The position numbers and the translations under genes are program-made. From Candidatus Brevundimonas phytovorans (GTDB lineage Bacteria; Pseudomonadota; Alphaproteobacteria; Caulobacterales; Caulobacteraceae), in contig CP119309.1 in assembly GCA_029203145.1 (NCBI GenBank), positions 1,265,001 through 1,329,000 of the forward strand: a DNA stretch of 64,000 nucleotides, read 5' to 3'. The notes under the pieces are model-generated. The model made no database searches. It worked only from the letters and a program-made list of their open reading frames with translations, and was not told the DNA's origin. This document shows positions 9,311 to 16,027 of this stretch, one piece after another. Every line of letters starts with the position of its first letter. Position 1 is the stretch's first letter.

Positions 9311-9466
9311 CGTTCGTGTTCCTGTGACAAGTCCCGAAGCGAAACGGCTGCGGTGCGCTGTCTGTTGCATCATCAGATAGGCGGTCGAAGCTGAACGGCT
9401 TTTGATCGTGTCGTTCATCTTCGTTCAGGTTTCAGATTCGACGCGGGAAAGGGTAGAAGCCGCGCC

Positions 9467-10711
9467 ATGACGCAAACGCTGACCATCGCCCGCATGGGCC
9501 ACCAGGGCGACGGGATCGCCGAAACGCCCAACGGCCTCGTCTTTGTGCCAGGCGCATTGCCGGGCGAAGTGATCTCCGCCGAGGTGAAGGACGGACGGGC
9601 CGAGCAGTTCGACCTGATCGCCGCCAGCCCCGATCGCCGCCCCATTCATTCCGAGACCTATGCCGAGTGCGGCGTGGCGCCGATGCAGCATTGGGCGGAT
9701 GAACCCTATCTGGCGTGGAAGCGCGACGTGGTGATCCAGACCCTGGCGCGTGAAGGCATCGAGACGGAGGTCGAGGCGACCGTCGCCGTGCCTCAGGCCA
9801 GCCGCCGTCGCCTGGCGTTGCACGCCCGCAGCGGACCGGGCGGGCGCGTCCTGCTGGGCTTCAAGGCGCGGCGGTCGTGGCGGCTGGTCGAACTGACCGA
9901 TTGTCCGGTGTCGGATCCGGCGTTGGTCGCCGCCCTGCCGGGGCTGGCCAAGGTGGCGGCGCCCTTCCTGGGGCACCCGAAGTCCGCGCCGACGCTGCAC
10001 GTCACCCTGACCGACACCGGGCTGGATGTGGACGTCACCGGGGTCGAGAAGAAGTCGGGCGGCCTGACGGCGGACGTGACGGCGCGGGCCATAGCGGCGG
10101 CGGCCGAGGGCGGTCTGGCGCGGCTGAGTCTGGACGGAGACACCCTGGTGATGGCGCGCCAGCCGCGTATTACCTTCGGCCGGGCGACCGTGCCCCTGCC
10201 GCCCGCAGCCTTTCTACAGGCGGCGCCGGCGGCTGAGGCGGCCATGGTCAGCCGTGCGGTGGAAGCGGTGAGGGGGGCCAAGAAGGTCGCCGATCTGTTC
10301 TGCGGCGCCGGCACCTTCACCTTCCCCCTGGCCGAGGTGGCCAGCGTCATCGCGGCGGATTCGTCGGCGGCGTCGATTGCGGCGCTGAAGGCGGGCATCT
10401 CCACGGCCCAGGGTCTGAAGACCATCGAGGCCCAGGCGCGCGACCTGTTCCGCCGCCCGCTGTCGCCCTATGACCTGAAAGGCTGCGAGGCCGTGGTCAT
10501 CGATCCGCCGCGGGCCGGGGCCTTGGAACAGACCCAGCAGTTGCCGGGAACCAAGGCGTCCGTGGTCGTCGGCGTGTCGTGCAACCCGCAGACCTTCGCC
10601 CGCGACGCGCGCATCCTGATCGACGGCGGCTTCCGACTGGAGAAGGTCACGCCTATTGACCAGTTCCTGTGGTCGACCCACGTCGAACTGGTAGGCGTTT
10701 TCCGCCGCTAG
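9467..10711 (+). CDS. RlmD/RumA-like m5U RNA methyltransferase
   Basis: 414 residues. Family members methylate uridine C5 in 23S rRNA or tRNA. An N-terminal TRAM-like domain (1-60) is followed by a C-terminal SAM domain with ADLFCGAGTFTFPLAE and VVIDPPRAGA. The catalytic cysteine is in GVSCNPQTFARDA and the general base region is THVELVGVF. Where RlmD has a four-cysteine iron-sulfur motif, only C68 (AECGVAPMQHW) and C146 (LTDCPV) are seen, so the cluster is probably absent or altered. It is divergent from the glycine-zipper gene and ends 3 nt from the next, convergent gene. Confidence 0.88.
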   Translation: MTQTLTIARMGHQGDGIAETPNGLVFVPGALPGEVISAEVKDGRAEQFDLIAASPDRRPIHSETYAECGVAPMQHWADEPYLAWKRDVVIQTLAREGIETEVEATVAVPQASRRRLALHARSGPGGRVLLGFKARRSWRLVELTDCPVSDPALVAALPGLAKVAAPFLGHPKSAPTLHVTLTDTGLDVDVTGVEKKSGGLTADVTARAIAAAAEGGLARLSLDGDTLVMARQPRITFGRATVPLPPAAFLQAAPAAEAAMVSRAVEAVRGAKKVADLFCGAGTFTFPLAEVASVIAADSSAASIAALKAGISTAQGLKTIEAQARDLFRRPLSPYDLKGCEAVVIDPPRAGALEQTQQLPGTKASVVVGVSCNPQTFARDARILIDGGFRLEKVTPIDQFLWSTHVELVGVFRR

Positions 10712-10714
10712 GGT

Positions 10715-11791
10715 TCAGGACGCGAGGTCGAACAGGTCCATCTGGGGCCTCATGTCGGGCGGGACACGGAACTGTGTCACGTCCAGCGGCGTGCGGGGCG
10801 TGTCCAGGTCGTAGCGTTTGATCGCCGCCTTGAACCGGGTGGCGATCAGCTCGGCCACGGGGCCGGTTCCCTTCATGCGCTGGGACCAGTCGGGGTCGTA
10901 GTCCTTGCCGCCGCGCGTCTGGCGAATCAGGGACATGACGCGGGCTGCGCGCTCGGGCCGGGCGTCGGCCAGCCACTCGCGGAACAGGTCCTTGATCTCC
11001 AGCGGCAGGCGCAGGGTCACGTACATGGCCGAGGTTGCGCCGGCCTTTTGCGCCGCCTCGAGGATGGCCTCCATCTCGTGGTCGTTCAGACCCGGGATGA
11101 CGGGGGCGAAGCCGACGCCGACAGGACAGCCCGCGTCGGCCAGGCGGCTGATGGCCTCCAGCCGCTTGGCGGGGGTCGAGGCGCGCGGCTCCATCGCACG
11201 GGCCAGACCGCGATCCAGGGTGGTGATGGAGATCATGGCCGAGGCCAGGCCCTCGCGTCCCATCGAGCCGAGGATGTCGGCGTCGCGGGCGATCAGCACC
11301 GACTTGGTGATGATGCTGAACGGCTGTCTGAACCGCTGCATGACCTGCAGGATCGAGCGCGTGGAAAGGGTCTCGCGTTCGACCGGCTGATAGGGGTCGG
11401 TGTTGCCGCCTATGTGGATCCGCTTGCAGACGTATCGGGGCCTGGCGAGCTCCTGTTCCAGCAGACTCGCCGCGTGGGGCTTGAAGAAGATCCGGCTCTC
11501 GAAATCCAGACCCGGGGATAGGCCCATCCAGGCATGGGACGGACGGGCGTAGCAGTAGATGCAGCCATGTTCGCAACCTTTGTACGGGTTGATGGAGCGA
11601 TCGAAGCCGACGTCGGGACTGGTGTTTTTGGCGATGATGGTGCGGGCGTGTTCCGGCGAAAGGGTGGTCCGCAGCGGCGCGGCCGCTTCGTCTCCATCCG
11701 TCCAGCCGTCGTCGAATTCCTCGCGCCGGTCGGCTTCATACCGGCCCGAGTCGTTGGAGCGTGCGCCGCGTCCTTTCATCGCCGTCTTCAT
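10715..11791 (-). CDS. PA0069-family radical SAM protein
   Basis: 358 residues with a radical SAM site of the CxxxCxxC type at C73, C77 and C80 (GCEHGCIYCYARP). This spacing and the following YARPSHAWMG are typical of the SplB-like PA0069 family. The barrel continues to about residue 290. An N-terminal charged, presumably disordered segment precedes the fold. The substrate of this widespread family is not known to me. It lies 80 nt downstream of plsC on the opposite side of its own promoter region. Confidence 0.88.
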   Translation of the reverse strand: MKTAMKGRGARSNDSGRYEADRREEFDDGWTDGDEAAAPLRTTLSPEHARTIIAKNTSPDVGFDRSINPYKGCEHGCIYCYARPSHAWMGLSPGLDFESRIFFKPHAASLLEQELARPRYVCKRIHIGGNTDPYQPVERETLSTRSILQVMQRFRQPFSIITKSVLIARDADILGSMGREGLASAMISITTLDRGLARAMEPRASTPAKRLEAISRLADAGCPVGVGFAPVIPGLNDHEMEAILEAAQKAGATSAMYVTLRLPLEIKDLFREWLADARPERAARVMSLIRQTRGGKDYDPDWSQRMKGTGPVAELIATRFKAAIKRYDLDTPRTPLDVTQFRVPPDMRPQMDLFDLAS

Positions 11792-11871
11792 GCAGGGAGG
11801 ATGGCACAGGACCGGAACAAATCAAGAACAAAATGAACCAGGGCTATCGTCGTCCGAAACGGCGAGTGTTT

Positions 11872-12648
11872 TCAGGCTGCTGCGGCCGCGAGCGCGACTT
11901 CGTGTGGCGTGGGAACTTGGACGGCGGGAGCGACCGGACGGCCGGTGGCCTCGGCGATCAACTCGGCGGTCTTGCCTTCGATGGCGGCTTCGAGACGGGC
12001 CAGGAACTCGTCCTTGGGCAGGCCGGTCGGGATGGGTTCGAGGAACTCCAGCGTGGCGGTCCCCGGCGTCTTGCGTGAGGCTTCCTGAGGCCAGAACAGG
12101 CCGAGATTGGTGGCCAAGGGCACGACCGGCATGTCGAAGTCGCGATACATGTGCCAGACGCCCGAGCGGTAGCGGAACTTCTCACCGACCTTGGCCAGAT
12201 GGCCTTCGGGGTAGATCAGGATCTTGCGGCCTTCCCTGTGGGCGTCGGCGGCGCGTTCCTTGAGCGCGGCGCGCGCGGTGTGGCCGCCGCAGCTGTTGAC
12301 GACGATGGCGCCAAGTTTCCTCAGGACCGTGCCAAGCAGGGGGAATTTCTCGAGGTGGTCGCCGGTGACGAAGGCCAGGTCGTCGAACTGGTCATAGGTG
12401 GCGAAGCCGTCGCCCCAGCTCTGATGCTTCGAGGCGACGATGAAACCGCCCTGCGGCAGTCGTTCCTTGCCGCGAACCTGTATTTTGATGCCGGCCAACA
12501 GGCGCATGGACTGAACCATCCGGCGCACATAGCGGCGAATGACCCAGGTGGTCGCGCGACGGCCAGGCACGAGGGCGGCGAAGGCCGCGACCAGGCAATA
12601 GGCGATCGACAGGATCCAGTAGGCGATATTGAAGGTGAAGCTTCTCAT
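11872..12648 (-). CDS. plsC: 1-acyl-glycerol-3-phosphate acyltransferase (PlsC family)
   Basis: 258 residues. Predicted to transfer an acyl chain to lysophosphatidate at the inner membrane, making phosphatidate. A hydrophobic N-terminal segment (5-27) anchors it. Motif I is KHQSWGD with H75 and D80. Motif II is FPLLGTVLRKLGAI (102-115). Motif III is YPEGH (146-150), where many homologues have EGTR. The C-terminal 40 residues are alanine/proline-rich. It sits 41 nt downstream of the diguanylate cyclase gene on the same strand and could be read from its promoter. A paralogue with a different acceptor cannot be excluded. Confidence 0.88.
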   Translation of the reverse strand: MRSFTFNIAYWILSIAYCLVAAFAALVPGRRATTWVIRRYVRRMVQSMRLLAGIKIQVRGKERLPQGGFIVASKHQSWGDGFATYDQFDDLAFVTGDHLEKFPLLGTVLRKLGAIVVNSCGGHTARAALKERAADAHREGRKILIYPEGHLAKVGEKFRYRSGVWHMYRDFDMPVVPLATNLGLFWPQEASRKTPGTATLEFLEPIPTGLPKDEFLARLEAAIEGKTAELIAEATGRPVAPAVQVPTPHEVALAAAAA

Positions 12649-12689
12649 CCCGTCGTTATGACACGGTGAGGGGGCGGTTCGGCAACCGC

Positions 12690-13748
12690 TTAGGCGGCGG
12701 CCTGTTCCTTGAGATCGGCGTTGGTGACGCAGTTGCGGCCGCCGCGCTTGGATGCGTAGAGGGCCTCGTCGGCGCGCTCCAGCACGCCCAGAGCGGTTTC
12801 GCCCGGGCGGCGTTCGGCGAAGCCAACCGAAATGGTCACGGCGCCCAGATCGTCATTGGTGGAGCGGCGACGCAGCGAGCGCGAACCGATCTCTTCGCGG
12901 ATGGCGTTCAGAGCCGCCTCGACGGCGCCGGGGGTCTCGCCCGGGAAGATGACCGCGAACTCCTCGCCGCCATAGCGGGCGGCGACGCGCGGATTGCGGG
13001 CGATGCGGCCCAGGACGCTGGCGACGTAGCGCAGCACCTGGTCCCCGGTCTGATGGCCCCAAGTGTCATTGAAGCGCTTGAAATGGTCGATGTCGACGAT
13101 GGCCAGGGTCAGGCCCTTGCCTTCGGCCTCAGCCTCGTCGCAGAGGCGCGCGAGTTGTTCGTCGAAGGTCTTGCGGTTGGCCAGGTTGGTCAGGGCGTCG
13201 GTCATGGCTTCACGCCGGACCTGTTCCAGGTGCTCGCGCAGGCGGACGACTTCGCGGTTCGAGGATTCCAGCCTCTTTTCCAGAGCCGAGGTATGGCGCT
13301 GGACCTTGCGGGTGGCGGTGGACAGGGTGCTGACGATGGCCGTCAAATCGGTCGGGCCCTCGGCATCCTGCATCCGGGCGGAGGCGGTGCTGAGGGTCTC
13401 GCCATAGGCGGTCTGAGTCTTGCGGGCGTTGTCGATGGCCTCGGCCACGGCGGCGAGTTCGCGGTTCAGAACGGCGCCGACGTCGCGAATTTCCTCCGAC
13501 AGGCGGCCGCGGGGCAGGAACTCGGCCGCCAGCATTTCAGCGGTGGCGTCCGTGAAGGGGCCGTCGCTGGCCAGCAGCCGTTGAAGCTCGCGGCCCAGGG
13601 CCCCGTCGGGGTCGCTGAGATAGTGCAGCCAGAGTTCAAAATTCAGCGGGGTCGGCCAGACGGAGGCCTCCTGCATGGCGTCCACGATGCGGTGCGCCAG
13701 GCCATAAGCTTCCGGGCCCCGAAGGGCTGTTTCGACCTGCGCCGTCAT
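12690..13748 (-). CDS. Diguanylate cyclase (DgcB-like, soluble)
   Basis: 352 residues. Makes c-di-GMP from two GTP. There is no membrane segment or receiver domain. The N-terminal 135 residues are helical, then a probable coiled coil (about 135-180) leads into the GGDEF domain. The active site GGEEF is intact (260-264), with IVDIDHFKRFND (217-228) for metal binding. The inhibitory I-site, normally RxxD, reads RNPR (251-254), so product inhibition at this site should be lost. The architecture resembles Caulobacter DgcB, but orthology is not proven. A CtrA-like site lies 52 nt upstream of the start. Confidence 0.88.
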   Translation of the reverse strand: MTAQVETALRGPEAYGLAHRIVDAMQEASVWPTPLNFELWLHYLSDPDGALGRELQRLLASDGPFTDATAEMLAAEFLPRGRLSEEIRDVGAVLNRELAAVAEAIDNARKTQTAYGETLSTASARMQDAEGPTDLTAIVSTLSTATRKVQRHTSALEKRLESSNREVVRLREHLEQVRREAMTDALTNLANRKTFDEQLARLCDEAEAEGKGLTLAIVDIDHFKRFNDTWGHQTGDQVLRYVASVLGRIARNPRVAARYGGEEFAVIFPGETPGAVEAALNAIREEIGSRSLRRRSTNDDLGAVTISVGFAERRPGETALGVLERADEALYASKRGGRNCVTNADLKEQAAA

Positions 13749-13799
13749 TCTGATTCTCGCGCCCCAAGTATTGTTACGTAGATCCTAGAGTGAGGAACC

Positions 13800-13814
13800 G
13801 TAATGACCGGTTAA
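13800..13814 (-). promoter_or_regulatory. Near-consensus CtrA box upstream of the diguanylate cyclase
   Basis: On the minus strand TTAA-CCGGTCA-TTAC, seven of eight consensus positions with the right N7 spacing. CTAGGATC about 12-20 nt further downstream resembles the caulobacter -10 element. The site lies between the rhlE stop (13839) and the cyclase start (13748). Confidence 0.4.
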
Positions 13815-13838
13815 GCCGACCATGGGGGCGGTTGCTGA

Positions 13839-15413
13839 TTAGTCGGAAAAAACGACCGGGCGACGCAGGAAGGCGGGGATATCGTCGCCGAAGCCGCCGG
13901 GCGCGGCCTGAAGACGCGGCTCCTTCTGCGCTTCGGGCTTCTTGCCGTCGCGCGGGGCGCGGTCGCGGGTGCGTTCGCGGCGCTGAGGTTCGACCTTGGC
14001 GGGCGCGGCTTCGGGTTCCGGCGACGTGTCCGAGGCGGCGGCCATGACAGCGTCCACAGTCTCGACGGCGGTTTCCGTCTTGGTCGAGCGCCGGCTGCGC
14101 GAACGGCGCGGGGCCTCCTCGCGGGCTTCCTCCACCTTCTCGGTGCGGGGCAGGGGCGTGGTGATCGGCTCCATCGAGGCGACGTTGTCGCTCTTGGGGA
14201 TGGGGCGGGGGCGGTCGCTGCGGCTACGGCTGCGGCCCTTGGCGTCGTCCGTGCGCGGGCGATCCTTGATGGAGGCGAAGTCGATGCCTTCCAGGGTCAG
14301 TTCCTGCGGGTCCATCTTGATCAGCTTCAGCACCTTATCCAGCGACTTGTCGTCGGACGGGGTGACGATCATGAAGGCCTGACCCAGCTTGCCGGCGCGG
14401 CCGGTGCGGCCGATGCGGTGCACATAGTCGTCGGCGTGGTGCGAGACGTCGTAGTTGAAGACGTGGCTGACGTCCGGGATGTCCAGGCCGCGCGCGGCGA
14501 CGTCCGAGGCCACCAGGATCTTGAGTTCGCCCGAGCGGAAGTCGGCGAGCGTCTTCATCCGCAGCGACTGATCCAGGTCGCCGTGGATCGGCGCGGCGTC
14601 GAAGCCGTGGGTCTTCAGCGACTTGGCGACGATATCGACTTCCGACTTGCGGTTGCAGAAGACGATGCCGTTCTTCACGTCCTCGCGGCCGACCAGGGCG
14701 CGCAGCGCGGTGCGCTTGGCCTTGGGGTCCGAGGTCGGGATGCGGACGATATACTGGGTGATGGTGTCGGCGGTCATGGCCGGACGCGAGGCCTCGATCC
14801 GGGTGGGATCCTTGAGGAACTGCGTCGTCAGGCGCGTGATCTCGGGCGGCATCGTAGCCGAGAAGAACAGGGTCTGGCGGCGCGGCGGCGTCAGCTTGAA
14901 GATGCGCTCGATGTCGGGGATGAAGCCCATGTCCAGCATACGGTCGGCTTCGTCGATGACCATCATTTCGACGCCGGTCAGCAGGATCTTGCCGCGTTCG
15001 AACAGGTCCAGCAGACGGCCCGGCGTGGCGATCAGGACGTCGACGCCCTTGTTGAGCAGGGCCACCTGGTCGCCCATGGACACGCCGCCGATCAGCAGGG
15101 CCCAGCTCAGCTTGGTGCCCTTGGCGTATTTGGCGAAGTTCTCGGCGACCTGATCGGCCAGTTCGCGGGTCGGGGCCAGGACCAGGGCGCGCGGCATGCG
15201 AGCCCGAGCGCGGCCCGAGCCGAGGCGGTCGATCATGGGCAGGGTGAAGGCGGCGGTCTTGCCAGTGCCGGTCTGGGCGATGCCCAGGACGTCGCGGCCG
15301 GCCAGGGCCACCGGGATGGCGGCGGCCTGAATGGGGGTAGCTTCGGTGTAGCCCGTATCGGCGACCGCTTGGAGGGTCGTGGCCGAGAGGCCCAGCTTGG
15401 TGAATTCTGTCAT
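13839..15413 (-). CDS. rhlE: DEAD-box RNA helicase, RhlE type
   Basis: 524 residues. An ATP-dependent RNA-unwinding enzyme linked to ribosome assembly and RNA turnover. Q motif and motif I AQTGTGKT (46-53), motif II DEAD in VIDEADRMLDMGF, motif III SAT and motif VI HRIGRTGRAG are all intact. The core ends near residue 370. The last 150 residues are basic, arginine-rich and disordered (RSRSRSDRPRPIPK, RRSRSRRSTKTETA), an RNA-binding tail common in alphaproteobacterial RhlE. It ends before the cyclase promoter region and is divergent from the small secreted protein at 15630. Confidence 0.93.
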   Translation of the reverse strand: MTEFTKLGLSATTLQAVADTGYTEATPIQAAAIPVALAGRDVLGIAQTGTGKTAAFTLPMIDRLGSGRARARMPRALVLAPTRELADQVAENFAKYAKGTKLSWALLIGGVSMGDQVALLNKGVDVLIATPGRLLDLFERGKILLTGVEMMVIDEADRMLDMGFIPDIERIFKLTPPRRQTLFFSATMPPEITRLTTQFLKDPTRIEASRPAMTADTITQYIVRIPTSDPKAKRTALRALVGREDVKNGIVFCNRKSEVDIVAKSLKTHGFDAAPIHGDLDQSLRMKTLADFRSGELKILVASDVAARGLDIPDVSHVFNYDVSHHADDYVHRIGRTGRAGKLGQAFMIVTPSDDKSLDKVLKLIKMDPQELTLEGIDFASIKDRPRTDDAKGRSRSRSDRPRPIPKSDNVASMEPITTPLPRTEKVEEAREEAPRRSRSRRSTKTETAVETVDAVMAAASDTSPEPEAAPAKVEPQRRERTRDRAPRDGKKPEAQKEPRLQAAPGGFGDDIPAFLRRPVVFSD

Positions 15414-15585
15414 GTAACCTTGAGGACGGAGGAAACGTCGTAACGTCTTCAGCTTACGGAACCGCCCCTTGTGGGCGAGTGGGCGGCGCGCATCGCCAGT
15501 CCTATCCCGAGCCTGCGGCGGTATATGGAAACCCCTACGCCTCAGTCAAGTATTTCCGTTCGGGAACCAGGTGGTTGGCAAGGCC

Positions 15586-15599
15586 TTACAGGTCTGTAA
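15586..15599. promoter_or_regulatory. Inverted repeat TTACAG-GT-CTGTAA
   Basis: Perfect 6-bp arms around two bases, 31 nt upstream of the start of the small secreted protein and just after a possible -35 (TTGGCA, 15575-15580). It has the size and position of a repressor operator. No neighbouring regulator gene is present. I see nothing else of note in 15414-15629. Confidence 0.3.
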
Positions 15600-15629
15600 A
15601 GTCGCCTTGGGGTAGGGAAGGGTTGTCGT

Positions 15630-15986
15630 ATGCGGTTGAAAACGCTTGCGTTCGCCTTGGCTGTTTGCTGCGCGACGGCGCTGCCGGCCCAAGCGGAGAT
15701 GGAATCGGCTTTCGGAAACACGATCGTCTCCCACTATCCCGACGGGGCCTGGGTCAAACACTGGTTCGATCGGGACGGGAGCTATCGCGCGGCCTTCTCG
15801 GATGGGCGCCGATTGACGGCGCGTTGGGCCATTGAGGGCGAGCGCGTCTGTCTGAACGGGATCCGGCCGAGGATGCTGCTGTCGCGATTCTGCACCACCC
15901 TGGTTGAGGCCTCGGTGGGCCAGACCTGGCCCGGGCGTGATCCGCTAGGGCGTCGAGTGCGCAACGAACTGGTGGCCGGGCGCTAG
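15630..15986 (+). CDS. Small secreted protein, unknown
   Basis: 118 residues starting with a clear signal peptide (cleavage about PAQA|E, residue 22). The mature protein of about 96 residues contains two cysteines (RVCLNG and SRFCTT) that could form a disulfide, plus motifs DGAWVKHWFDRDGSYRAAF and SDGRRLTARWAIEGERVC. The alternating aromatic/polar pattern suggests a small beta-sheet periplasmic domain. I do not recognise the family. It is monocistronic, divergent from rhlE and followed by a hairpin. Confidence 0.7.
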   Translation: MRLKTLAFALAVCCATALPAQAEMESAFGNTIVSHYPDGAWVKHWFDRDGSYRAAFSDGRRLTARWAIEGERVCLNGIRPRMLLSRFCTTLVEASVGQTWPGRDPLGRRVRNELVAGR

Positions 15987-15987
15987 G

Positions 15988-16014
15988 CCTCCCGATCCGC
16001 GGGGCGGACCGGGA
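15988..16014. terminator. Hairpin between convergent genes
   Basis: CCTCCCG (15988-15994) pairs with CGGGAGG and TCCGC with GCGGA, with one mismatch and a GGG-type loop; CTTT follows on the plus strand. Probable terminator for the small secreted protein and possibly topA. Confidence 0.55.
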
Positions 16015-16027
16015 GGGCTTTAGCGAT

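Noticed and set aside
13990..14382. Open frame antisense to the rhlE tail
   Set aside because: It mirrors the low-complexity arginine-rich tail and has no features of its own.
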